NCBI GenBank assembly: GCA_963573385.1
Contig: CAUYLG010044551.1
Location: 1 to 64,000, forward strand
Direction: 5' to 3'
Source of the DNA: Cacajao melanocephalus
Lineage: Eukaryota; Chordata; Mammalia; Primates; Pitheciidae
DNA length: 64,000 nucleotides
Shown one piece after another: positions 19,681 to 30,902 of the stretch. Below the pieces are notes generated by a model. It did not search any database and was not told the DNA's origin. It saw only the letters and a list, made by a program, of their open reading frames with translations. Each line of letters opens with the position of its first letter. The stretch's first letter is position 1. Made by a program: the position numbers and the translations under genes.

Positions 19681-20269
19681 TAAATGTAAAACATGAACCT
19701 ATAAAGCTATTAGTAAATAACATAGGTGAATATCTTTGGGACCTAAAGCTTGATAAAGGGTTCTTAGACTTGATATTAAAAGCATGATCATTTAAAAAAG
19801 AATAATTAAATTTGATTTTATCAAAAATTTTTATGCTCTATAAAAGATCACATAAAGAAGATGAAAGAAGATGAAAAGACCAGAAGAAAATACTTGGAAA
19901 TCACATGTCTGAGGAAGGATTCATATCTAGAATATATAAAGAATGCTCAAAACTCAACAGTAAAAATTAAAACATTCAATTTGCAAATAGGCAGAAGATA
20001 TGAAGAGATATTTCACCAAAGAGTATATATGGATGGCAAATAAACCCTTGAAAAGATGTTTGACATCATTAGCCATTAGGAAAATGCAAATTGAAATCAC
20101 AATGAGATATACTCACACACCTATCAGAATGAATAAATGAAGGGAAAAAAGTGAAAACACTAAGTGCTGCCAAGTATGTGGAGAAGCTGGATTACTCATA
20201 CATTGCTTGTGGGATAATAATTAATGCAACAGTCACTCTGAAAAAATTGTTTGGCATTTTCTTTATATA

Positions 20270-20312
20270 TGCTGGGTTATATGATAGTATACAACTATCA
20301 TATAACCCAGCA
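20270..20312. repeat. Perfect 19-bp inverted repeat with 5-nt loop inside the L1
   Basis: Left arm tgctgggttatatgatagt at 20270-20288, spacer ataca at 20289-20293, exact complement at 20294-20312. The right arm is normal L1 sequence (the passage ending acccagca). The left arm replaces what L1 should carry there, so it looks like an inverted copy made by template switching. Confidence 0.97.
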
Positions 20313-20947
20313 ATTTCACTGCTGGGCGTTTATCTCAGAGGAATGAAATTTTATGTCCACACAAAAGACCTGCACATATTTGTTCATAGCAATTTTATTT
20401 GTAATAGCTGAAAACTAAAACAACCAAAATTCCCTCAAAAGATAAATAATTATACAAACTGTGGTAATCCACAGCATTGTACAGTAAGAAAGGAACAAAT
20501 GATTTATGTACACAACAAATTGGATGGATCTCAAGGGCATTATGCTGAGTAAAAAATGCCAACCTCAAAAGGTCACCTACTGTTTTATTCCATTTATATA
20601 ACATTCTCAGAGTGACAAAAGTATAGAAATGAAAAACAGATTAGTGCTTGCCAGGGTTTAGGATGGTGGGAGGAACAGTGTTGGTGTTAGTATAAAGAAG
20701 TAGCACAAAGAAGAATTTTGTGATGATGAAATATTTCTGATTCTTTATTGCAGTAGTGATTACACGAATCTATACAAATGAGGAATGGCTTAGAATTCTA
20801 TACACACATTATACCAATGCCAGTTTTCTAGTTTTGATATTGTACTGTAATTATGTTAGTTGCTACGACTGTGGAGAACTGGGTGAAGGATATATTTTCT
20901 TTACAACTCTCTGTGACTCTATGATTATACCAAAAGAAAACATTTTT

Positions 20948-21213
20948 TTGACAGTATCTCACTCTGTTGCCCAGCCTGGAGTGCAGTGGCACAATCTCAG
21001 CTCACAGCAGTCTTAAACTCCTGGGCTCAAGCAATCCTCAGATCTCAGCCTCCTAAGTAGGTGGGACTACAGGTGCATGCCAGCATGCCTATTTAAAAGA
21101 AAAATTTTGTAGAGATGGCTTCTCACTGTGTTGCTCAGGCTGGTTTTGAACTTCTGGCCTCAAGCAAATTCCAGAGTGCTGGGATTATAGGTGTGAGCCA
21201 CCACACTTGGACA
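20948..21213 (-). mobile_element. AluJ-type SINE, antisense, at the 3' end of the L1
   Basis: Antisense Alu with a perfect 17-bp target-site duplication caaaagaaaacattttt at 20931-20947 and 21214-21230. Old-class bases (taaactcctgggctcaagca) put it in the AluJ group. Confidence 0.95.
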
Positions 21214-21230
21214 CAAAAGAAAACATTTTT

Positions 21231-22907
21231 AAAAAGGTCCTTAGAAGACAACTGGTCTGGAAGAGAAATAGGCATGATCTCTGGGAAATAATAATTAGCA
21301 TATGTTTAAAAATGCCAGTAAGTGGAACAGAAAATAATTCTAAGATGCAATTTAAAATGTTTCATTTTAAAATAAAGAACCAATGAATATGTACAATAGT
21401 CTAAGGAAGACTGAAACAGAACACATAGCAATGCTTTGGAATTTCAACAACAAGGTACAAAAATTTGTAGACAATACAGGTAAAATTCAAGGCAGATCTG
21501 CCATAAAATTTGAATATCACACTGCCTCAGTTTTCTTTAACAAAGTACTCAGTGCATGAATACAGTAGAGACATTACTACATATATTTCTGTGAAATAAA
21601 ATATGAAAACCTAATTGTTACTCCAGTATTAAAGTAAGTGGCATCCTTAAACAGGTAGGAACCCATGAGCCCCTGCCTCATTTTCTTAAATAACAATAAA
21701 AAAAGCAAACAAAAATTCTGATAACGTGAACCATTGACCAATGATCTACCAGGAACCCTTTGAAAAACAGTTAGTGGTAAGCTTCATATTTCAGGAAGCA
21801 GACATAATTCTATAATTGCGTATCTTATGTAGAAAAAAAGAAAGACATGTGCCTAATCTGCAACTGGTAATGAAGCAGCAGTCGCACATATTAGTCAGGC
21901 TAGGGGGATATTTGGCTCTTTTTGTGGTTTGGAAAGTGTTCACATTTTTGTCTGTGATAAAACAGGATTATGGAGTGGTCTTGTTTTTGTCTTAATTCAT
22001 CATGGTCACAGGGTGATTACACTGATAATATTCTATGAAACTCTGTGTTCATCTGGAGAACACCAAAACCTAGCTGTGAGTGTCAGGTCAGTTCCTGGCT
22101 GTCAGGGGCTCTCCCATTTCTCAGCACCAAGAACTGTTTGCCAAATCTCATCACATTACCAACAACAGCTGAAACTTCTTTCTGTCACTTAAATATTTTT
22201 TCAGGAAATGTCAGACAAAAAAAAAATTATAGTTGCTGATAACATGATCTATGCTATTGTAGACTTAGTATGGAAACATTCCACCTCATCATAAAAAAGT
22301 TAAAGTTGTCAAAAAAAAGATATAAGTCTAAACAATCTTGAGGAATATAGTTACATAAGACATAAATTAGAAAGTTTGATAAAATAAAAGAAAGACAAAA
22401 TGTGAAAAAATAGGTGTTGGTGGGGAATCAAAGAAGGGATGGTAGGAGGATGTAAAAGTACACAGATTTCCAGGTCTTTCTGGGAAGGGTAATACCTAAG
22501 TTTCTATATTAACAACTAGAGCTCTAAGTATATTATATAAATTTCAAAAGGACATCTTTATTAAAAACTAGAATAGACTTTAAACATTTCATGTTGGAGT
22601 AGAATCATGTGTGCACACACATGCATACAAACACAAGAAACAAAATAGAACTTATAGAGAGTAAGTTTATATGCCCCAGTTTATGCCTGTTTTCCTCACA
22701 TAATTATTAATGGTGCCTCAATTTGCTTTTAATAAAGTCCTGATTTGACTGATAAATTTTATGGTCAACTTAGTTATAGAGCAACCAATAAAAAGCAAAG
22801 ATAGAACTGAAAAGAGAGAGAAATATATGCTGTAAGAAATACAATGCCAGAAGATTTTTAAAATCACTTCTGTTAAGACAATGACAAATCAATATTGATA
22901 TCCAGAT
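21231..22907. other. Unassigned DNA
   Basis: No gene or named repeat recognised after the last few bases of the L1. Overlapping plus frames at 21929-22239 have no motif. Confidence 0.45.
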
Positions 22908-22920
22908 AAAAATGAATGAT

Positions 22921-23225
22921 GGCTGGGTGTGGTGGCTCATGCCTGTAATTCAAGCACTTTGGGAGGCCAAGGCAGGCAGATCACGAGGTCAGGAGTTTAA
23001 GATCAGCCTGACCAATATGGTGAAACCCTGTCTCTACTAAAAATACGAAAATTAGCCAGGCGTGGTGGCACACACCTGTAATCCTGGGTATTCCTGCCCA
23101 GGCTGAGGCAGGAAAATCGCTTGAACCCGGGAGGCAGAGGTTGCAGTGAGCTGAGATAGCACCACTGGTGCGATCCAGCCTGGGTGACAGAGTGAGAGTG
23201 TCTCAAAAATAAATAAATAAATTTT
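22921..23225 (+). mobile_element. Full-length AluS/Sc-type SINE, sense
   Basis: Sense Alu from ggctgggtgtggtggctcat to an (AAAT)n tail, with a perfect 13-bp target-site duplication aaaaatgaatgat at 22908-22920 and 23226-23238. A small rearrangement lies near 23083-23104 (cctgggtattcctgcccagg), an 8-bp inverted motif within the right monomer. Confidence 0.95.
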
Positions 23226-23238
23226 AAAAATGAATGAT

Positions 23239-24040
23239 TAATCTAGATCAAACATGAACTTTCACAGTTCATATAAGAACCTAATAAGAATAAAAATGTG
23301 ACTATTGCCAAATATATTTGTCAGCTTCACATTTGAAGTATTATTTCACATTTTCAAGAACATGATAGTATAATTCTAACCTATTTAAAAATTTCCAGAG
23401 CAAATAGGAAGAAGGAAAGCACTCAAAATACTTTTAAAAGCCAACATACAGACACATAGAACAAAAATTCTGATATAGTCCAAAAATAAGAAAAAAGAAA
23501 CAATTCTAATTGTAAACAATTGTCCCTTGTAACTATGAACAAATATTAGTTAAATATTATAAAAACTTAATGATATTAAATTAGTTTGACTCTTTTATTA
23601 ACGTATACATAGATCAAAATGATCATATTGTACTCCACAAATATACATAATTTTTATTTGTAAATTAAATATAAATTAAAAAGAAAAAGTATATAACATC
23701 ATAACTATATTGAATTTAACATGGAGAGTATATATAAATCTCGTAATTCATTCCAGACAAACAAAAACCAAAAAGTGTTTACTTAAAGCTATCACTCATT
23801 TCTGATTTTTAAAAGTTTACTGAAAAGGGAGTGGATGATGATCTCCTTGATATAAAAAACAGTATATATTTCAGACCCAAATCCAGCATAATGCTTATTT
23901 CTAGCAGCATTATTCTTAGAGTCAGTAATATGCTTTCTATCCACAATATCACTTAACATTACTATTGAGGTGTTAATTTACACCATTTCTTTTTAAAAAA
24001 GTAGTGAAAGGTATAGGATAGAGTCAAGTGTAGTCAGCAA
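23239..24040. other. AT-rich unassigned DNA
   Basis: Very AT-rich with no recognisable gene. It may include further decayed L1 upstream of the clearer portion that follows. Confidence 0.4.
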
Positions 24041-25640
24041 TAACATATGATTTCAGTAACGTGGCTGGTTGCAAAATCAATACGAAAACATATTAGTAGC
24101 TTTCTTGTATATAAATAATAAGCAATTAAAATATAGTAAAATGACAATATTCCATTTACTTTGGCAAATAAGATGATAAAATATCTAGAAAAAATTCTAG
24201 CAGGAAATATGCTGAAGATATATATAACAAAGAGATAAAATCCTATTAAGTAATATACAATTATACAATAAATACAATGTCATATTTTATTACCTGAAAT
24301 TTTTTTCTGAAAATGAAATCAACTCTCTCAAAAGAAATCTATGAAATCAATTTTATCAAAATGAAACTATCAATAGTATTTTTACTAGGTTGTCAAAAAT
24401 AATAGTACAGTTTATTTGAATATGTAAAGCAAATAACAAAAAAGTTGGAAAAAATGAGAAATATTTACATAAAAAAGACAAGGAAGGACAGACCAAATAG
24501 AATATGTAATTTATAAACTTATTCAAGTAACTGTAGGTATTTGGCATATAATAAAAGTGGTGCTATCAATTCACAGCAGAAAGGATGGTATTGGACCAAT
24601 TGGCTATTCATTCGTAAAATTATCTCTGTGTAAATACAAACATCACATTTATATTTGAATTAAAATACTTAAATATAAATAAATAAAACACTAATGCAGT
24701 CAAAGAAAGTATGAGTAAATTTTATATACAGTATCTGCATAAAGCCTGGGCATGATGGCTCAGGCCTATAATCCCAGTACTTTGGGAGGCCAAGGCAGGC
24801 GGATCTCCTGAGGATCTCTCCAGCCTGGTCAACAAGGCGAAACTCCATCTCTACTAAAAATACACACAAAAAAATTAGCTGGGCATGGTGGCTCATGCCT
24901 GTATTCCCAGCTACTCAGGAGGCTGAGACACGAGAATCACTTGAACCTGGGAGGCAGAGGTTGCAGTGAGCCAACATTGCACTACTCCAGCCTGGGTGAC
25001 AGAGTGTGACTTCATCTCAAAAAAAAAAAAAAAAAGGTATCTGCATAAGCAAGGAATGTATATATAAGTTAGTCAGAAAACCAGAAATCTGTAAGGAAAG
25101 TAATTCATTGTGTACACAATTATAACATTCAGTATTTGTAAGGATGTTGAACTGTTAATCTCATACACTATGTGTAGGAAGATATATTAGTGCTCCCATT
25201 TTGAAGGGTAACTGTGTAAAATCTCTTAAATTGAAACATACATACTGTATTCCCTTTTTAGAAACTGCAATATTAACAGATTACCCTATAGATAAACTGA
25301 CAAAAATTACTCAAGATGCAATTACGTGGAAAGCCATTAAGTTACTATTTACGATAGTCAATAGTATTGGGAAATAGAATAGTATTGGGAAAAAGAATAA
25401 ATAGTAAATAGAATATTGGGAATAATCTAAGTCTCTGTTACCAGCAGACCATTCAAGTAAATAAATTACATACACATATTTGAAATACGTTATCTATAAA
25501 TAAAATGACGCTACTTCTAAAGAAAAAAAAATCACCAAGTTATATCTTTAGGTGGCCATATACAGAATAATTCAATCCTGAAGAATATAGAAATTTTATG
25601 TTAGCTTCATTTGAGATATATTCTTATACATTTTAAATTT
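24040..25640 (+). mobile_element. Ancient LINE-1 (L1M-type) fragment split by an Alu
   Basis: Weak but collinear resemblance to L1 ORF2. The passage caaaatcaatacgaaaacat then gtagctttcttgtatataaa (about 24070-24115) corresponds to the conserved post-RT region. The part after the Alu resembles the ORF2 end (taccctatagataaactgac, 25282 on). It is more decayed than the other L1 copies here. A local duplication of aatagaatagtattgggaaa occurs at about 25360-25395. Confidence 0.55.
24743..25036 (+). mobile_element. AluS-type SINE, sense, internally shortened, nested in old L1
   Basis: Sense Alu with a 12-bp target-site duplication gtatctgcataa at 24731-24742 and 25037-25048. About 15-20 bases are missing in the left monomer around gcggatctcctgaggatctc. 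The A tail is uninterrupted (25020-25035). Confidence 0.93.
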
Positions 25641-25865
25641 TTAACATGTTTGTATAGTATATTTTTTTAAATAAATACTAAATTTACATAATTTGTATTT
25701 TACTTTAAGATTTCCAAAATGTTCACGATAGTGTTCTCTTGTTCAGTTATTAATATTAAAATGTTATTAGCAATAACATAGAGTAAGTCCCTTGAATTAT
25801 CTGTATTCACTTTATTTTTATTACAGATGAGAAAGAAGTGTGGAGAGAGGCTGAATTATTTGCTT

Positions 25866-26052
25866 GTTTATTTATTTATTTATTTATTTGTTTATTTATT
25901 TGAGACACAGTCTCACTCTGATGCCCAGGCTGGAGTGCAGTGGTGTCATCTCAGCTCACTGCAACCTCTGCTTCCTGGATTCAAGCGATTCTCCTGCCTC
26001 AGCCTTTAGCCTCAGTAACTGGGATTACAAGCATGTGCCACCATGTCTGGCT
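25866..26052 (-). mobile_element. Alu SINE, 5'-truncated to the right monomer, antisense, with (TTTA)n tail
   Basis: T-rich (TTTA)n microsatellite at 25866-25900, derived from the A tail, then the antisense right monomer only, ending at ggcta. The left monomer is absent. Clean target duplications were not found. Confidence 0.9.
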
Positions 26053-26239
26053 ATGAAATTTAATTGAAGCATGCATTTATCAATTCAGTTCAAAAAATAC
26101 ATTCTTAATTACTAATGTGTACATTATTTTGTAAATTTGGATATTTCTCAGCAAAATAATGGATATAATAATTTTTAGGTTTCTCAGTATTTTTATAAGT
26201 ATAAAGATGAGGCAAGAAAATATAATTATATGAAAAAAT
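26053..26239. other. Short unassigned stretch
   Basis: AT-rich, with nothing recognisable. Confidence 0.4.
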
Positions 26240-26479
26240 AGGTATTGTCTAGATTTTCTTCTACAGTTTTCATAGTTGTGGGTTTTACATTTACGTTTTT
26301 AATCCATCTTGAGTTAATTTTTGTATATGGCATAGGGAAGGAGTCCAGTTTGAATTTTCTGCATATGGCTAGCCAACTCTTCCAGCACCATTTATGAGTC
26401 TTTTCCCCATTGCTTTCTTCAGGTTTGTGGAAGAGCACATGGTTGTACGTGTGCAGTCTTATTTCTGAGTTCTCTATAT
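26240..26479 (-). mobile_element. Inverted 5' segment of a twin-primed LINE-1
   Basis: Antisense L1 ORF2 sequence (ttaatccatcttgagttaat, then gcatatggctagccaactct, then ttttccccattgctttcttc), reading opposite to the immediately following L1 segment. In L1 order this piece lies immediately upstream of the direct piece, so the two abut almost exactly at the junction near 26480. That is the usual product of twin priming during one insertion. Confidence 0.9.
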
Positions 26480-27682
26480 CATTCCTGAATAGGCATGGGC
26501 AAAGATTTCATAAGGAAAACACCAAAAGCAATCACAACACAAGCAAAATTTGGGAAATGGGATCTAATTAAACTAAAGAGCTTCTGCACAGCAAAAGAAA
26601 CTATCATCAGAGTGAATAGGCAACCTACAGAGTAGGAGAAAAGCTTTGCAATCTTTCCATCCAACAAAGGTCTAATATCCAGACTCTACCAGGAACTCAA
26701 ACAATTTTAGAAGAAAAAAACAGACAACCTACAGAATGGGAGAATTTTTTTGCAATCTATCTATCTGACAAAGGTCTAATATCCAGAGTCTACAAGGAAC
26801 TTAAACAAATTTGCAAGAAAAAACAATTTTATTAAAAAGTGGACAAAGGACATGAACAGATACTCCTCAAAAGACAACATACATGCGGCAAACAAACATA
26901 TAAAAAATAGCTCAACATCAGTGATCATTAGAAAAATGCAAATCAAAACCAAAATGAGATACCACCTCACGCCAGTCAGAATGGTTATTATTAAAAAGTC
27001 AAAAAACAACAGATGCTGGCAAGGCTGCAGAGAAAAAGGGATGCTTTTACACTGTTGGTGGGAGTGTAAATTAATTCAACCATTGTGGAAGACAATGTGC
27101 GATTCCACAAAGACCTAGAGGCAGAAATACATTTAACCCCACAATCCCGTTACTGGGTATATACCCAAAGGAATAGAAATCATTCTGTTATAAAGATACT
27201 TACATGCTATGTCCATTGTAGAACTGTTCACAATAGCAAAGACATTGAATCAACCTAAATGCCTATCAATGATAGACTGGATAAAGAAAATATGGTATAT
27301 ATATATACCATGGAATACTGTGCAGCCATCAAAAGGAATGAGATCATGTCCTTTGCAGGGACATGGAGTTAGAAGTCTTTATCCTCAGCAAACTAATGCA
27401 GGAACAGAAAACCAAACCCCACATATTCTTACTTATAAGTGTGAGCTGAATTACAAGAACACATGGATATATGGCAGGGAACAACACACATTAAGGACTG
27501 TCAGAGAGGGATGGTGTAGGGAAGGAGAGCATCAGGAAGAATAGCTAATAGATGCTTGGCTTAATACCTAGGTGATGGGATGATCTGTGTTGTGAACCAC
27601 CATGGCACATGTTTACCTATGTAACAAACCTGCACATCCTACGCATGTACCCCTGAACTGAAAATAAAAGTTGAAGGAAAAA
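26480..27682 (+). mobile_element. Direct 3' segment of the twin-primed LINE-1, to its A-rich tail
   Basis: Sense L1 from aggcatgggcaaagatttca through the ORF2 end to the 3' UTR and tail (ctgaactgaaaataaaagtt). Frames 26852-27118 and 27209-27544 preserve blocks of ORF2p (for example TIAKTLNQPKC, then IDWIKKIWYIYI) but shift frame. An imperfect duplication of the insertion site, gaaaaaatagg at 26232-26242 and gaaaaacaatagg at 27683-27695, brackets the whole element. An internal tandem duplication is listed separately. Confidence 0.93.
26618..26828 (+). repeat. Tandem duplication of about 105 bp inside the L1
   Basis: The passage beginning caacctacagagtaggagaa (26618 on) is repeated as caacctacagaatgggagaa (about 26725 on), both continuing through caaaggtctaatatccaga and aggaact. 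The normal L1 has this once. The copies differ at roughly one base in six. Confidence 0.9.
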
Positions 27683-27696
27683 GAAAAACAATAGGT

Positions 27697-28021
27697 TCAC
27701 AAGGACTGAGAAAAAGGAAGGTAACTTGCAGCAGATATTCCAATTTAGGAAGAAGTCAACATTATCAGAGACTTACATTGAGCCCTATAGCTACTCATTT
27801 CTTCGCTCTCTTGATATTTCTCAATTTTCTCCCCTTATCTAGATTTGGAATATTCATATGCCAAAACAGATTATGATTACTTTGTTCTTTCACATCTTTA
27901 TTCATCCTGACACATTTATTTTACCTAGGTGGTGTTACTTCTAACTTTCCACACATAATTGACATTTTCTGATCTTCCAGAAATATAGTCTACACATTCT
28001 GCATCAGACCATTGTAAATAG
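27697..28021. other. Unassigned DNA
   Basis: No gene or repeat that I can name. Confidence 0.4.
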
Positions 28022-28445
28022 GCAGAATAATGGAACCCAGAGCTGTTTACTTCCTAATCCTCAGAACTAGTGAAAGCCATTTTACATGGCAGGAAAAAAA
28101 AGGACTTTACTGTTGTGATTAAGAATCTTGGGATGGAAGGTCATCTTGGATTATCTGGGTTGGCCCAATGTATAAAGGTCCTTGTAAGGGAAAAGGGAAG
28201 TAAGGGAATTAGAGTCAGGAAAGGATATATGATGATGAATCAGAGGTTGGAGTGGTGTGAAGTCAGGAGCCAAGGAATGTGAATAGGAATGTTGGCAGGA
28301 ACCAGCCCTGCCAACACCTTGACTTTAGTCCAATGAGACCCATTTTTAAATTCTGACCCCCAGAACTGTAAGATAATAAATTTGCATTGTTTTAGGCCAC
28401 GAAATTTGTGGCAATTTGTTGTAACATCAATAGGAAACTAATACA
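28022..28445 (+). mobile_element. MaLR solitary LTR (MLT1-type by resemblance)
   Basis: The order of motifs is that of MLT1-type LTRs: cagaataatggaacccagag, catggcaggaaaaaaaagga, gattaagaatcttgggatgg, caatgagacccatttttaaa, then ataataaatttgcattgttt and the end ggaaactaataca. The reverse-complement LTR at 41064-41524 is the same family. Exact subfamily and 5' boundary are uncertain. Confidence 0.7.
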
Positions 28446-28589
28446 GTACATTTTAAACTCATTTTATATAGGCAGCCTACTGTTTTTAGAAAAGTTAATT
28501 TTGAAGCAGAAAATTGGAAAATTTCACATGGAAAGTTAACCACATACTGAAAATTGCTGTCTATAATAATATATTTGTTTCTGTGGGGG
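28446..28589. other. Short unassigned stretch
   Basis: Nothing recognisable. Confidence 0.4.
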
Positions 28590-29215
28590 ACTAGCATAAT
28601 AAATTAAAATTGTCAAAGCAGAATTTCACTGGACAAAGTTAAACAGGCAAGGCTATTGCAATAGGGGAGGTAAGCCAGAACTCAGTCTGGACTCAGTTCC
28701 ATGAGAACAAAGGGCTGGGAGGTTTTAAAGGGACAGGGATGAACTAGTGGAACAGTACTGGAGGACACTCGGGGGAGGTTGATCAATGTAATATGAGCAC
28801 ATCGAGTTAGTTTCCTGAGTTTGCAAATTATTGTCTTTGTGATTAGACCATCTGTGTTCCCTAATTGGTCACCATTGAATTAGGCTCCTATCCATACAGA
28901 GACTGGCAGATAGGAGCACTATCTTCCTTAATAATTACATTTCAAAAGGATGGCTCCCAGGTCCTTGGGAAAGACATTCCTGGGGTAGGAAAGTAGCTAG
29001 AGGCTTTTAATATATTTGCATCTCAAAGGGGGAAGAGAAAGAATTTACAGTAACAAGCTTTCTAAAGTTAGTCCTCTAAGAAAAATAAGGTCTAGCCTGG
29101 AGTCAGGAAGAAGCCTGTCTAATATTGGTCAAACTAAAGGGAACTTTAAGATGAACTTGGTCAATACGTTAAGGGAACTTTAAGGTGAACTTGGTGATTT
29201 CTGCTGTGCAAAGAT
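28590..29215. repeat. Possible ancient LTR-like repeat, family not recognised
   Basis: A stretch with base composition and phrases unlike the neighbours (gaccatctgtgttccctaat, ggctcccaggtccttgggaa, atatatttgcatctcaaagg) that feels like an ancient LTR. I cannot name it, find its ends or find duplicated flanks. A 34-bp direct repeat (aagggaactttaagatgaac at 29137, aagggaactttaaggtgaac at 29171) lies at its right end. Confidence 0.35.
29137..29195. repeat. Two-copy tandem repeat, period 34 bp
   Basis: The first 25 bases of the unit match at 24 of 25 positions between 29137-29161 and 29171-29195. The second unit then diverges. Confidence 0.9.
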
Positions 29216-30763
29216 TTTTTTTTCCTAGGTGTGATGGAGGCACTATGTTATTTGTAAATACGATAATATTTAGAGACTTAACTTTCTTTTAACATACATT
29301 CCTCATGAGAAGACAATGAAATTTAAAAAGAAGAAAATAAAATGAAAGAGAAGAAAGACTCCGGGACACATATTGCAAGTTAAATAAAGATCACAGTACA
29401 AAGTTATAATAACAAAATGCTCAGAGAAGAGTGAAGATGAATGAGGGGCCAGAAGGTTAAGACCTAAGGATGATATGAAGAATAGAGAGAGATAAATTTT
29501 ACCTCAGAAGCAATAAAATACAATTAGAGTTGAGTTTATTGGCATTTGGGGAAAATAATAAGTTCCAGTTTCTCTTAATCTTTTGAAGAATAACCTACTT
29601 AAAATGGCACAAACCTTTTCTATGTGACATCTCAACTTCCTAACTTAAATATATTTGAAGTTACTCACATTAAAATCATGAGTCCATTAGGTTTGATTTG
29701 ATTTCTCCATAAATTTTCTGATTCCTGTGTCTATCAATTATTTTCTATGCCATTGGTTTGAAATAATTACAGCATAGCAAATTTATTTTGTCATTAAAAA
29801 TGTGAATAACATTTGTTACAATTTATTCTTGTAAAAATTTATCTTACTGTTTTACAAAGAATTTTATCTTTATATCTCAGGAATTCATTCATTTTAGCTT
29901 ACAATAAAATTTACCAATGTCATGTATTTATTTTGTAGATCAAAAGCTAGTATACCACTCCCTCCCTCACCTAAGAAAAAACCACAAAGAAGCTAATTAA
30001 AATAAGAATTTAAAAAGTACCTCTGACACTACAGCATACCAAACATTGTATCTTACCATGCATTGTTTTTCTAAATTTGGTGTCTTGGGTTTTCTTTAAA
30101 TTCTGAATTGCCTGAATGCACTAAGCACAATAGTCATAGATAGTTCCTATCTAACATCAGGTACACTTCAAATATGATTGCAGATGCTTTTCTCTTAATG
30201 GGAGTTGTCAAAATGTACAAAAACACTAATCTTATTTTTATTCTATTTCTTAAATAGCAACTGTAACCATATCCACATCCTGTTTGGAAAGAAATCCCAA
30301 AGGGTTTAGCTGATGTTTGATATTATCTTACATAAAACTTACACTTTTATTTCAGTTCACATCAAAGTGATTAGAAGTAGCTCAGGTAGTTTTTTAAAAA
30401 ATGGGTCTATACAGGGATAGCAACTAAATTTAACTTCATGTATTTGATTGGAAAGTTAAAGGGCACTCAACAAGGAACTGAGGTGCTATTTATTGTGAAG
30501 GCTCCTACCATGGCAGTGCTTTTTGATGACAACTGGGACACCTGTATTTCACTAATTCTATAAAATGTTCATTTTTTCTAAAACTGAAATGTCTCAGAAC
30601 TAGATAATTATCTTACAATAAATACCATCTTACCATTGCCATATTTATTTAAGAATATAAATATCTTTGAAATTGGCAATGTTATAGATGGAGTCAATAA
30701 GCTATGGTATATATGGAGTTTTTCATTTGCTTCTTTCTCGCCATATTCTATTAACATTTTATC
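29216..30763. other. Unassigned AT-rich DNA
   Basis: About 1.5 kb with no gene or repeat I can support. Confidence 0.45.
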
Positions 30764-30775
30764 AAAAATGAGCCC

Positions 30776-30890
30776 GGGGTGGGGGCGGGGGCAGGCCAGC
30801 GGGCAGGCTCAGCGAGTCCCTTCTGTCTAGCCTGCGCCGGCGGCGGGGAGGCAGCGCGCCCATGAAAAAAAAAAAAAAAGAAAAGAAAAG
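30776..30890 (+). mobile_element. Short GC-rich retrotransposed insert with A tail and perfect target-site duplication
   Basis: An 89-bp body (30776-30864; 70 of 89 bases are G or C) is followed by 15 A's and a (GAAAA)n-patterned tail to 30890. The 12-bp duplication aaaaatgagccc is exact at 30764-30775 and 30891-30902, and the site tc|aaaaa fits an L1-endonuclease-type cut. Removing the insert restores a continuous AT-rich sequence. The body ends in cgcgcccatg. I do not recognise the source RNA; it resembles a 5' UTR ending at a start codon. It is not Alu, tRNA, 7SL or a small nuclear RNA that I know. Confidence 0.9.
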
Positions 30891-30902
30891 AAAAATGAGC
30901 CC

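Noticed and set aside
30776..30864. CpG island or gene promoter
   Set aside because: The GC-rich block is only 89 bp, has an A tail and lies between exact target duplications, so it is an insertion rather than a native promoter.
30776..30890. Platy-1 type platyrrhine SINE
   Set aside because: That family starts like Alu and keeps Pol III promoter boxes; I see neither an Alu-like start nor A/B boxes here.
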